The translations under genes and the position numbers were made by a program. Positions 18,240 to 26,710 of a DNA stretch of 64,000 nucleotides are shown one piece after another. Source of the DNA: Gilvimarinus xylanilyticus. Its GTDB lineage: Bacteria > Pseudomonadota > Gammaproteobacteria > Pseudomonadales > Cellvibrionaceae. Under the pieces are notes generated by a model. The model ran no database searches and was not told the DNA's origin. It saw nothing but the letters and a program-made list of their open reading frames with translations. Location of the stretch: NCBI RefSeq assembly GCF_024195295.1, contig NZ_JAMFTH010000003.1, forward strand, positions 69,501-133,500, given 5' to 3'. The stretch's first letter is position 1. Every line of letters starts with the position of its first letter.

Positions 18240-18938
18240 ATGCGTTATCTGTGTGCCCTGTTACTGTTTGCCAGCACCCTGTGCTTTGGCGGCGAGTCAC
18301 TTAAGCTCGCCGTTGCCAGTAATTTTAAACCCACCCTGCAAGCGCTCGAGCCCCTGTGGCATGAGCAATACGACACCCCCTGGATCCTTTCCAGCGGACC
18401 GTCGGGCGCGCTCACCCAGCAAATTCTGCACGGCGCTCCCTTTGATGTTTTTCTCTCCGCCGACGAGAAATTTCCCGCGCAAATATATCAAGCCAGCATT
18501 GGCCACCCACCCACGCTTTATGTTCGCGGGCAGCTTATTCTCGCTTGCCGCTTCGCAGCCCAGGGGGTGAACGAGGCTTTGCTAAAGGCCCACACCCTGG
18601 CACTGGCCAATACCCGCACCGCGCCTTACGGCATTGCCGCCGCCCAGTGGCTGGAATCCGCCGCACCCGCCCCCCGGGCCCGCCAGGTACAGGCGGGGTC
18701 GGTCGCGGGCGCACTGCAATATGCCGTAACAGGCAATGCGGACTGCGCCCTGGTGGCGGCAAGCTTTTCCCAGCTTGCCCCCGAATTACACTGGTACACC
18801 TTGCCCGAACCGGTCACCCTCAACCAAGCCGGAATGCAGCTTAGCGATAAACCTGCCGCAGCGGCCTTGTTGGAATTTTTAGCCACCCCCAAGGCGCGGG
18901 CAGTGATTGTCCGGCACGGCTATTTGGCGGTGGAGTAA
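18240..18938 (+). CDS. modA: Molybdate ABC transporter substrate-binding protein
   Basis: ModA binds molybdate in the periplasm. From the ATG at 18240 the protein is 232 residues, with a signal peptide of about 20 residues, then LKLAVASNFKPTLQALEPLW and the anion-site words SSGPSGALTQQILHGAPFDVFLSAD. These are typical of ModA. The open frame continues far upstream inside nrtD in another frame; that part is not the gene. It is followed 3 nt later by modB. Placing modABC directly after nitrate transport suggests joint supply of substrate and cofactor metal for assimilatory nitrate reductase. Confidence 0.94.
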   Translation: MRYLCALLLFASTLCFGGESLKLAVASNFKPTLQALEPLWHEQYDTPWILSSGPSGALTQQILHGAPFDVFLSADEKFPAQIYQASIGHPPTLYVRGQLILACRFAAQGVNEALLKAHTLALANTRTAPYGIAAAQWLESAAPAPRARQVQAGSVAGALQYAVTGNADCALVAASFSQLAPELHWYTLPEPVTLNQAGMQLSDKPAAAALLEFLATPKARAVIVRHGYLAVE

Positions 18939-18941
18939 CTC

Positions 18942-19598
18942 ATGCTTGAGGCGCTCTGGGTCACCTTTAAGCTCGCGGCCGTAAGCACCGTCATTTTGCT
19001 GCTACTCAGCACACCGCTGGCCTGGTGGCTGGCGCGGGGGCGCGCTCGCCATCTGCGCACAGTGGGCGAGGCCGTAGTGGCGCTGCCGCTCATTCTGCCG
19101 CCCACGGTTCTGGGCTTTTATCTGTTAATTTTGCTCTCGCCCACAGGGTTTATCGGCCAGTTTACCGAGGGCGGACTGGCGTTTCGTTTTAGCGGCCTGG
19201 TGATCGGCTCGGTGATTTACTCACTGCCGTTTGTGGTACAGCCACTCAGTGCCAGCTTCGCGCAAATCGATTCGCGTTTGCTGCAGCTCGGCAGCAGCCA
19301 GGGGCTGGGGCGGCTGCAAATGCTACGTCAGCTCATTTTTCCCGCCAGCAAACACGCCTTTATCACCGCAGGCGTTCTGGGTTTTGCCCACACCATAGGG
19401 GAGTTCGGCGTGGTGCTAATGATCGGCGGCAACATTCCGGGCGAAACCCAGGTCTTATCGATTTTACTGTTCGATGAGGTGGAAACCCTCAACTTCGCCC
19501 GCGCCCATAGGATTGCCGGCAGCCTGTTGGTCGCCTCGTTTATTTTGTTGTTGCTGCTATACGGCTGGCAGCGCCGGAGTCGCCATGTGGCAACTTGA
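18942..19598 (+). CDS. modB: Molybdate ABC transporter permease
   Basis: The 218-residue inner-membrane permease has five or six helices and the ModB family words PLILPPTVLGFYLL, SLPFVVQPLSASFAQID and the EAA-type loop SSQGLGRLQMLRQLIFPASK. HTIGEFGVVLMIGGNIPGET near the C-terminus is also characteristic. Its start is 3 nt after modA and its end overlaps the modC start by 14 nt, so the three are tightly coupled. Confidence 0.95.
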   Translation: MLEALWVTFKLAAVSTVILLLLSTPLAWWLARGRARHLRTVGEAVVALPLILPPTVLGFYLLILLSPTGFIGQFTEGGLAFRFSGLVIGSVIYSLPFVVQPLSASFAQIDSRLLQLGSSQGLGRLQMLRQLIFPASKHAFITAGVLGFAHTIGEFGVVLMIGGNIPGETQVLSILLFDEVETLNFARAHRIAGSLLVASFILLLLLYGWQRRSRHVAT

Positions 19599-20562
19599 AT
19601 TCGATCGTCACCGCCTGGATTGGCAAACCACCGAATGGGTGGGCATCAGCGGCCCATCCGGCTGCGGCAAAACTCAGCTGCTAACCCACTTGGTAACGGG
19701 GCATAACGCCCGCTTAGGGTGTGAGGGGGAGAATCTACACGCCCTGCATCCGCGCCAGCGGGGTATCGGTTGGGCGGCGCAAGGTGGTTTAGTATGGCCC
19801 GCGCAAAGTGTCGCCCAACAGGTTAATCAGCTGGCTCAAATACATCAAAAACAAGACTGGCAGAGCCTGGCGAATGAGCTGGGCGTTACTCCCTTGCTGG
19901 GGCGCGACACCCAGGTGCTGTCGGGGGGTGAGCGCCAGCGGGTGGCCTTGCTATGCGCCCTGATCTGCGCCCGGCGTCTGCTGGTATTGGATGAGCCGGT
20001 ATCGGCGCTGGATGATGGCGCCACCGCCCAGGTACTGCAAGCGGCCAGAACGTATTGTCGCCACCATCACATTCCGGCGCTGCTGGTCAGCCACCGTCAG
20101 CGGGACTTCGACAGCGTGTGCGACAGTGTTTATTTATGGGAGTGCGGCGAGCAGGTCAGCATAGAATCGGCGCACCGGCGTTTCACCATACAACAACCGC
20201 AGCAGGCCGCGGCGCTCTGGCCACTGGATTTACCGGTATCAGCTGCAGACGGGGAAGTTCTGGTTCAGGGAGTCGCCCTCGAGGCCGGCGCCCTGCCCCC
20301 TCACTGCCACCGAGTGGTAATACCCGCGCACGAGGTCTCGGTCGCGCGTCAAGCGCCCGGTCCATCCAGTATTGCCAATACCCTGGAGGGGACCGTAAAG
20401 TCCCTGTCGACCATTGCCGCGAACAGTGTTTTGGTGGAAATACAGTGGCGGGAACAGACACTCTACGCCCTGATTACTCCCAGCGCGCAGCAGCGTCTTA
20501 CGCTAACCTTAGGCGATCGCGTATTCGCTCAGTTTAAAGCGCACGCGATCAGCGCGGCCTAA
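19585..20562 (+). CDS. modC: Molybdate ABC transporter ATP-binding protein
   Basis: The 325-residue ATPase of the molybdate importer. Starting from the ATG at 19585 (MWQLEFDRHRLDW) gives a short N-terminus, then Walker A in GPSGCGKTQ, a Q-loop (WAAQGG), signature LSGGERQR, Walker B LLVLDEPVSALD and a switch histidine in LLVSHRQ. The C-terminal part (about 255-325) looks like a molybdate-sensing TOBE domain (NTLEGTVKSLSTIAANSVLV). An upstream in-frame extension from 19474 overlaps modB and is not protein-like. It converges with the cytochrome b562-like gene, overlapping its stop by 4 nt. Confidence 0.92.
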   Translation: MWQLEFDRHRLDWQTTEWVGISGPSGCGKTQLLTHLVTGHNARLGCEGENLHALHPRQRGIGWAAQGGLVWPAQSVAQQVNQLAQIHQKQDWQSLANELGVTPLLGRDTQVLSGGERQRVALLCALICARRLLVLDEPVSALDDGATAQVLQAARTYCRHHHIPALLVSHRQRDFDSVCDSVYLWECGEQVSIESAHRRFTIQQPQQAAALWPLDLPVSAADGEVLVQGVALEAGALPPHCHRVVIPAHEVSVARQAPGPSSIANTLEGTVKSLSTIAANSVLVEIQWREQTLYALITPSAQQRLTLTLGDRVFAQFKAHAISAA

Positions 20563-20921
20563 TCAACACCCAAGGCATCGTGATACTCTTTGCGGGTTTC
20601 GCCCAGCGCCTTAAACTGCTGCTTGGCGGCGGCCATATCACCTGCGGCAAGCGCGGCGTCAATTTGAGCCACCGTTTCCTGTAACTTCTGCATACCCTCG
20701 TCGAACTTGGCCTGATCTTCCGGCGCCACTTTTTGCGCCTCGGCTACCGCCAGCGCCTCTTTAAAGCTCGCCCACTGAGACTGCAGCGCCTCATCGCTCT
20801 GGGCGTCGCGCATGGCTTTAAATGAGCCGCCCATGTCCTCCATCGAATCGTGCAGCGGGTCGTGCTTGGAGCAGCCCCCCAGTGCTACCACCACTGCCAT
20901 TGCCGAAAGCCAATACTTCAT
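20559..20921 (-). CDS. Cytochrome b562-like lipoprotein
   Basis: A 120-residue helical protein with a lipobox (ALGGC, Cys17), so probably envelope-anchored. The mature part resembles the four-helix cytochrome b562 family: MEDMGGSFKAMRDA at the start and LGETRKEYHDALG at the end, matching the E. coli pattern that supplies the heme methionine and histidine. Methionines near 28 and 31 and the histidine in EYH could be ligands, but no CxxCH is present, so heme would be non-covalent, if bound. Some family members lack heme. Convergent with modC. Confidence 0.75.
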   Translation of the reverse strand: MKYWLSAMAVVVALGGCSKHDPLHDSMEDMGGSFKAMRDAQSDEALQSQWASFKEALAVAEAQKVAPEDQAKFDEGMQKLQETVAQIDAALAAGDMAAAKQQFKALGETRKEYHDALGVD

Positions 20922-21327
20922 GTTTATCTCCCATCTATCAACGGTTGTAGATCTCTGTATTTTTGCTTGTGTTTTGTTCCCGATGACAATGATACCGCAA
21001 GCTTAGATAGCACACTTCCCAAAACCCAAGCCCCACCTGTCTATTCCCCTCCGCGGCTCTTGGTTTTTGCGTGTTCAAACACTGAGCTATCAATGAGCCA
21101 TCTGGCCGCCGCCACCGTATCAATGCAGTCAAAATCCTAAACAATTAAATGTTGCCGTAAGAAACCGCTCATTTTTAGTAAACGCAGTGATAAACCGCCT
21201 CGAATGGCACATTTTTTACTATAATTGGCACACCGGCGATAAAACGCTAACCCGTTTTATCTGCAGCTGCGAGGCTCGCTCGCGCGGATCACCCACTAAT
21301 ACGCCACCACGGCTCGGATCGACCTCA
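20922..21327 (+). other. Non-coding interval before the MHYT kinase
   Basis: No convincing gene, RNA or terminator was seen in these 406 nt. The kinase frame is open back to a GTG at 21187, but the extra 47 residues are basic and not membrane-like. Promoters for the divergent cytochrome-like and kinase genes should lie here; none stands out. Confidence 0.5.
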
Positions 21328-24300
21328 ATGTTGAGCAGCTTTTTTTATACCCAACAAGACCCCAGTCTGGTTTTAAGCGGTGTTTACGACTACCGATTGG
21401 TGGCACTGTCCATCGGCATTGCCATCTTTGCCGGATACTTTACCGTATATCTGCTCGATCTAGCCAAACAGACGCCCATCAAGGCCTACCGACAAGCGGT
21501 CAAAATTTCGTCGGCTCTGATTATGTCGGGGGGCATCTGGAGCATGCACTTTATCGGCATGCTGGCTTTCTCACTGTGCACCCAGATTGAATATGACCCG
21601 ACCATTACCTTTCTGTCGTTTTTGCCCGCCTACATTTCTTGCCAGTACGCGATTGTCTTACTGTCGCGCAAGATTACCCGCACTACCGTGGCCGTCGGTT
21701 CACTGCTACTGGGCGCCGGTATCGGCACCATGCACTACAGCGGTATGGCCGCCATGGAGTTAGCGCCTTTACTGCGCTACGACCCGTTATTATTTGGCCT
21801 TTCTGTGGTGGTAGCGGTACTGCTATCGTTTTGCGCGCTGTTCTGTCGCTTTTATTTGACTCGCTATATCCCCAGCCTGAGCCCCTCTCACAGCCGTATT
21901 ATTTGTGCGGTGGTGCTGGGGTTTGCGGTCTCGGGGATGCACTACATGGGCATGGTAGCCACCCGATTTATTGATACCAGCGCCCAGTCAGCGCGCGGCG
22001 CGATGGTGGATTCAGATTTATCCTTTATCGCGCTTAGCGTTGCCGGCAGCACCGTATTGTTGACCCTACTGGTAGCGATCGTTAGCGGCCTGGCGCGTTA
22101 CCGTATGATGCTTAGCGAGAAGTCGGCCAGCGAGTCGCGCCTTAAAGCGATCTTGTCCACCGCCGTAGACGGCATTATTACCTTAAACGAACGCGGCCAA
22201 ATGCTGAGCGCCAACCGCGCGGCGGAAACCATTTTGGGCTTTAGCGAGGCCGAACTAATGGGGCAAAGCCTGACCCTGTTAACCCACGGCGATCAAAGCG
22301 AGGATAGCCTCTGTCTGATCGCCGACCCAAACATCAACTTTACCCACTATGTGGGGCGCAATGTAGAAACCCTGGCGCGTCATAAAGCGGGCCAAACCAT
22401 CCCTATTCGCCTGGGGCTAGGTGAGGTAAAACAAAAGGGATTAAAGCCTCTCTATGTAGCGTTTATCACCGACCTAAGCGAACAAAAAGCACTCCAGGAC
22501 TCCCTGCTGGAAAAAGAACAGCAATACCGATCACTGGTGAACAACCTACCTGGCGTAGCCTTTCGCTGCGAAATCAGCTCTCAGTGGCCAATGCTTTTCG
22601 CAAGCCCGAGCATTAAAGAATTGACCGGCTATGAGCAAACAGACTTTCTCGAGCGTAAGGTGGACATGGGCGATTTAATCCACCGTGACGATCTCGCCCA
22701 CATTGAAGCCAGCTTGCAATCATCACTGCAAAAACGCAGTAACTACTCGAGCGAATACCGCATTTGGCACAAAAGTGGCGACATTGTCTGGGTGCTCGAT
22801 CAGGGCAGCTTTAGCTATGACGACTCTGGCGAAGCCAAATGGATAGACGGAGTGCTCACGGACATTACCGAGCGCCATAGACATGAAGAGAAACTTCGAG
22901 AAGCCAAGCGACAAGCCGAGCAAGCAGCCCAGGCCAAGCAGGCGTTTCTGGCCAATATGAGCCACGAAATCCGCACCCCCATGAACGCCATTCTGGGCTT
23001 TAGCGACATCATGCTTGATGCTCCGCTTGAGCAAGAACAGCGCAAACATTTAAGCACGATCAACAGCTCCGCCCGATCGTTAATGCATCTTCTTAACGAT
23101 ATTCTGGACTCGGCCAAACTGGAAAAAGGCAAGCTCAGCATTAGCCGCGAGCCCTTTTCTCTGCACTCGTTATTGGACGAAGTCATTTCCACTTTTTGGT
23201 TGCTGGCAAAGCAAAAGTCCATTGCTCTTAACCTAGAACTTGATGCCGGTTTGCACGCTCAATATCTGGGCGACGCGCACAGAATCCGCCAGGTGCTCAA
23301 CAATCTAATTGGCAATGCCATTAAATTTACCGACGATGGTGCGGTGACAGTCAGCGTTCGCCCCGACCACGAGGGCCGGATAGTTTTCTCGATCTCGGAC
23401 ACAGGCGTGGGTATTGCCGCTGAACGGCTGGAAGAAATTTTTAACCCTTTCGAGCAAGCCGACGATACCACCACGCGCCGCTTTGGTGGCACCGGACTGG
23501 GAACCACCATTAGCAAACAACTGGTGGAGCTGATGGGCGGCAAGATTAACGCCCGCAGCCAACCCGATCAGGGCAGCTGCTTTTACTTTGATTTACCACT
23601 CGAACCCACCGAGGCTCAGGCGCGCAACCGCCCTCACACCAGCATGCCCCTGCCGCCGTTAAATATCTTAATTGTCGACGATATTGAGCAAAACCTGGAA
23701 TTGCTAACGCTTATGCTGTCGCGCAGCGGACACAAAGTCATGAGCGCGAACGATGGATTTGAAGCTGTGCGCGCCTATGAAAAAAATAATGTCGATATTA
23801 TTTTAATGGATATTCATATGCCTCAGTGCGACGGCATTGTCGCCACCCAAACCATTCGCGCCCGCGAGCAAGAACAAGGACGCCGCCCGACCCCCATTAT
23901 TGCCCTTACCGCCAGTGTTCTAAGCCAAGACAAAGAAACGGCGCAGAAGGCGGGAATGAACGGCTTTGCCAACAAGCCGCTCAAACCCGAGCAACTGTAC
24001 GGCGAAATGGCGCGCGCTTTGAGCTTATCCAGCGAGGAGCTTGATCCTGCCCCCTCGGTACACTCAGCGGCGCACATAGACTTCGAACACGGCGAACTTT
24101 TGTGGGGCAGCCGCGAACGACAAAGTAAAGAAATTAACGCTTTTTTGCGCGACCGAGCGCCGGAATTGGAAGCCTATAAAACCAGTTCGCATCGCAGTGG
24201 GCCAGATTTTGCAAAGACACTACACACCTTTAAGGGGCTGGCTGGCAACCTGGGACTGATGCAACTGGCGCACTTGCTATCCTGCCTGGAAAAGGCCGAG

Positions 24301-24648
24301 GCTCACGAACACGAAACTCTGCTTGCAAGCATTAGCCAAGAACTAACCTTAATACAAAAAAGGCTTAATCCCATAGCGGCGGACCTCCCACGAGAGGAGC
24401 GAGACGCTTTGCTACAGAGCGAGCCAATAATAGACCTGCTAGAGGCGCTAAAACGCTGTGCTGGTCGCGGAGAAATAGACCAAACGCTCGCGGAACAACT
24501 AAACATCCTGGAAGGGACAAAACATCAACACCAGAGTAAGCTTATTAGTGAGGCGCTGGAGAATTTTGATTTCGAGCTTGCCATCGAGCGCGTTGAAAGC
24601 CTGATAAACACGCTGACCACAGACACACCCAAGGGAGCACCGCCATGA
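21328..24648 (+). CDS. MHYT-domain hybrid sensor histidine kinase
   Basis: A 1106-residue inner-membrane sensor. The MHYT domain (about 15-255) shows its three repeats in SMHFIGM, TMHYSGM and GMHYMGM, within six or seven helices; such domains are proposed to sense oxygen, CO or NO through metal. Two PAS domains follow (about 270-390 and 395-520), then HisKA (ANMSHEIRTPMNAILGFSD), HATPase (LNNLIGNAIKFTD, DTGVGI, FGGTGLG), a receiver domain (ILIVDDIEQN, LMDIHMPQCDG) and a C-terminal HPt domain with LHTFKGLAGNLG. This suggests an internal phosphorelay. The next gene overlaps by 4 nt and encodes an HD-GYP receiver, its probable partner. Confidence 0.93.
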   Translation: MLSSFFYTQQDPSLVLSGVYDYRLVALSIGIAIFAGYFTVYLLDLAKQTPIKAYRQAVKISSALIMSGGIWSMHFIGMLAFSLCTQIEYDPTITFLSFLPAYISCQYAIVLLSRKITRTTVAVGSLLLGAGIGTMHYSGMAAMELAPLLRYDPLLFGLSVVVAVLLSFCALFCRFYLTRYIPSLSPSHSRIICAVVLGFAVSGMHYMGMVATRFIDTSAQSARGAMVDSDLSFIALSVAGSTVLLTLLVAIVSGLARYRMMLSEKSASESRLKAILSTAVDGIITLNERGQMLSANRAAETILGFSEAELMGQSLTLLTHGDQSEDSLCLIADPNINFTHYVGRNVETLARHKAGQTIPIRLGLGEVKQKGLKPLYVAFITDLSEQKALQDSLLEKEQQYRSLVNNLPGVAFRCEISSQWPMLFASPSIKELTGYEQTDFLERKVDMGDLIHRDDLAHIEASLQSSLQKRSNYSSEYRIWHKSGDIVWVLDQGSFSYDDSGEAKWIDGVLTDITERHRHEEKLREAKRQAEQAAQAKQAFLANMSHEIRTPMNAILGFSDIMLDAPLEQEQRKHLSTINSSARSLMHLLNDILDSAKLEKGKLSISREPFSLHSLLDEVISTFWLLAKQKSIALNLELDAGLHAQYLGDAHRIRQVLNNLIGNAIKFTDDGAVTVSVRPDHEGRIVFSISDTGVGIAAERLEEIFNPFEQADDTTTRRFGGTGLGTTISKQLVELMGGKINARSQPDQGSCFYFDLPLEPTEAQARNRPHTSMPLPPLNILIVDDIEQNLELLTLMLSRSGHKVMSANDGFEAVRAYEKNNVDIILMDIHMPQCDGIVATQTIRAREQEQGRRPTPIIALTASVLSQDKETAQKAGMNGFANKPLKPEQLYGEMARALSLSSEELDPAPSVHSAAHIDFEHGELLWGSRERQSKEINAFLRDRAPELEAYKTSSHRSGPDFAKTLHTFKGLAGNLGLMQLAHLLSCLEKAEAHEHETLLASISQELTLIQKRLNPIAADLPREERDALLQSEPIIDLLEALKRCAGRGEIDQTLAEQLNILEGTKHQHQSKLISEALENFDFELAIERVESLINTLTTDTPKGAPP

Positions 24649-25634
24649 CCCCAAGCTCCGAGAGCCCCCGCATTTTGATTGTGGACGATGAACCGGTAAA
24701 CCTTAAGGTAATGCAGACCGTCCTCGCCCCGCACTACCAGCTTGCCTTTGCCAAGTCGGGGCCAGCGGCCCTGTCGCTGGTGCAACAAGAGCCACCCCAG
24801 CTGATACTGCTGGATGTGATGATGCCCGGAATGAGCGGTATTGAAGTCTGCCAAACACTCAAGGCCAACCCGGACACTCGCCAAATTCCGGTCATTTTCG
24901 TCACCGCCATGAGCGACCAGGATGATGAATACAATGGCTTTGAAGTGGGCGGGGTTGATTATATTACCAAACCCATTACACCCTCGCTGGTGCGCGCCCG
25001 AGTAAAAAATCAACTATCGCTGGTGCAAGCCGAGCAGTTGCAGCAGGCGCATATCGATTTGGTTCAGCGCCTGGGAAGCGCCGCCGAATACAAAGACGAA
25101 GACACCGGCGAGCATATCCTGCGGATGAGCCACTACAGTAAATTATTGGCTCTGGCTGCGGGCGTGAGCGAGTCCCATGCCGAACTTATTCGCCAAGCGG
25201 CTCCCATGCACGACGTGGGCAAGATCGGTATTCCCGATGCAATCCTACTCAAACCCGGACGGCTTACCGAGGATGAGTTTGCGCAAATGCAAGAGCACGC
25301 CCAGATTGGCGCCAATATTCTGCGCAATTCGCCCTCGCCACTGATTCAGCTGGCTCACACCCTGGCGCTGCAGCATCACGAAAAGTGGGACGGTTCAGGC
25401 TACCCACAGGGCTTAAAAGCCGAAGCCATCACCCTTGAGGCCCGCATTGTCGCGATAGCCGATGTCTTCGATGCCCTGACCTCCAAACGCCCTTATAAAG
25501 ACGCCTGGCCCACCGACAAAGCCTTCGCGCTGCTGCAAGAGCAAGCGGGAAAACACTTTGATCCCCACCTGGTAGAGCTGTTTTTAAAGCTGAAGGAAAA
25601 AGTGCTCGCCATAAAGCAAAGCTACAGCGACTAG
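24645..25634 (+). CDS. Response regulator with HD-GYP phosphodiesterase domain
   Basis: A 329-residue RpfG-type regulator predicted to hydrolyse cyclic di-GMP when phosphorylated. The receiver domain (about 8-125) has the acidic pair IVDDEP and phosphoacceptor Asp57 in LILLDVMMPGMSG. The HD-GYP domain (about 150-325) has the metal and catalytic motifs intact: MHDVGKIGIPD, and HHEKWDGSGYP with the true GYP triad, followed by RIVAIADVFDALTS. Its start codon overlaps the kinase stop, so the pair forms one two-component unit. It would turn the MHYT signal into lower c-di-GMP, favouring motility over biofilm; that outcome is inferred. Confidence 0.95.
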   Translation: MTPSSESPRILIVDDEPVNLKVMQTVLAPHYQLAFAKSGPAALSLVQQEPPQLILLDVMMPGMSGIEVCQTLKANPDTRQIPVIFVTAMSDQDDEYNGFEVGGVDYITKPITPSLVRARVKNQLSLVQAEQLQQAHIDLVQRLGSAAEYKDEDTGEHILRMSHYSKLLALAAGVSESHAELIRQAAPMHDVGKIGIPDAILLKPGRLTEDEFAQMQEHAQIGANILRNSPSPLIQLAHTLALQHHEKWDGSGYPQGLKAEAITLEARIVAIADVFDALTSKRPYKDAWPTDKAFALLQEQAGKHFDPHLVELFLKLKEKVLAIKQSYSD

Positions 25635-25716
25635 CAGACTGTAATGGCGTGTAATCGCATATTTTAACGGCCTGAATATACTGATTGTCTCGTCAATACC
25701 AAGAGACTTTCACAAA

Positions 25717-26052
25717 ATGCTCATTAGTTTTGCCAACCAAACCTTGAGCAGGGACGAACAAACCGAGATCAAAGGATTAGAACTGCTGCACTCAATCGAG
25801 CCCAGTGCGGTTACTTTTTTTAATAAGACGCCCGACATCATCGAAGTTAAAACCTACGATGACAGCGATCGCCTGCAATGGGCCTCGTACCAAGATACGA
25901 TAATCAAGCCGTATCAGGTAGCCTTACTGAGGGCGCGGGGGAAAAATATAAGTGTGTGTATTGCGGGAAAAATGACCACGTTTCAATGCCGCAAAGGCAA
26001 AGCCTACTTATTTGACGGCGTTATTCTGCGGGAAAAGAATTGGACGCCTTAG
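25717..26052 (+). CDS. Hypothetical protein
   Basis: I do not recognise this 111-residue protein. It has no signal peptide or membrane helix. The sequence is mixed alpha/beta with a hydrophilic middle (IEVKTYDDSDRLQWASYQD) and a cysteine pair in ISVCIAGKMTTFQCRKG. Base composition is a little more AT-rich than its neighbours, as is the convergent gene next to it, which suggests a small acquired pair. The stop codon lies in the loop of a perfect hairpin. Confidence 0.6.
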   Translation: MLISFANQTLSRDEQTEIKGLELLHSIEPSAVTFFNKTPDIIEVKTYDDSDRLQWASYQDTIIKPYQVALLRARGKNISVCIAGKMTTFQCRKGKAYLFDGVILREKNWTP

Positions 26053-26059
26053 GCGTCCA
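26041..26059. terminator. Hairpin spanning a stop codon between convergent genes
   Basis: TGGACGCC-TTA-GGCGTCCA is a perfect 8-bp stem with a 3-nt loop, and the stop TAG of the gene at 25717 is read across the loop. No T-run flanks it; it may act as a short bidirectional terminator. Confidence 0.5.
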
Positions 26060-26077
26060 GGTTAATTCAATCCAATT

Positions 26078-26542
26078 TTAGCGCCAGATTCCTTCACCTT
26101 TACCCACGCCAAAAACACTGCCGACAGATCCCGCCTGAAAGTGCCCCAACAACATTTTGTTATAATCAAAGAAGTAGTAAGCGGTGTAATCGGGAGTAGC
26201 CGTATAAGTGAATTCACAAGTGCGGCAATACAGATCATCGATAGAACTGCCATCGGCCAAATACACATCACCATAAAGGGCGCCACCGCCGGGAAAACTT
26301 TGCCCCCACACAGAGCCGGTAAAGACTCTTCCGCCCTCAATGCGGCATTTGGCCTTCACATAATAAATCAAACTGGAAAGCGAACCTTCGGCATCATAGG
26401 GGACCGCGGCTTTCATACGCGATTCGGTGGTGTTTTCTAACGTCTGCAAGGTCCGGTTCATGGCGGTTTCTTCTAACATTCCAGCAAAATGCTTTTCAAA
26501 ATCGACCGCCAACTGAATTGGACTCTTCTGAGCAATGTTCAT
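26078..26542 (-). CDS. Hypothetical protein, possibly VapA/VapB-like
   Basis: A 154-residue protein without signal peptide. The ATG at 26542 has GAGG close upstream; an alternative GTG at 26548 adds two residues. The first 55 residues are helical. The rest looks like a beta-rich domain: GGRVFTGSVWGQSFPGGGAL, then CRTCEFTYTATPDYTAYYFF and LLGHFQAGSVGSVFGVGKG. From memory this C-terminal pattern resembles the eight-stranded barrel of Vap (virulence-associated) proteins, which also occur in non-pathogens, but I could not test it. It converges with another orphan gene. Confidence 0.6.
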   Translation of the reverse strand: MNIAQKSPIQLAVDFEKHFAGMLEETAMNRTLQTLENTTESRMKAAVPYDAEGSLSSLIYYVKAKCRIEGGRVFTGSVWGQSFPGGGALYGDVYLADGSSIDDLYCRTCEFTYTATPDYTAYYFFDYNKMLLGHFQAGSVGSVFGVGKGEGIWR

Positions 26543-26668
26543 CCCCACCTCGCTTTGACTGTACCTGCCACCTATTGGCAGAGCTGAGAATAGGCCAGAC
26601 GGAGGACAATCGGCAATTACACGCCATTACACCGCTGCATTAAAACAAACAACCATTCGCCCACAAAA

Positions 26669-26691
26669 AAGCCGGGCACTGGGCCCGGCTT
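26669..26691 (-). terminator. Terminator of the GH5 cellulase gene
   Basis: AAGCCGGGC/GCCCGGCTT is a 9-bp stem with a 5-nt loop; on the minus strand it is followed by a run of T (AAAAAA at 26665-26670). It lies 20 nt after the cellulase stop. Confidence 0.85.
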
Positions 26692-26710
26692 AATCGTCAT
26701 CAGACTTACT

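Noticed and set aside
20938-21144. 68-codon open frame on the minus strand before the MHYT kinase
   Set aside because: It lacks a ribosome site, its composition is unlike the neighbours, and no family is recognisable.
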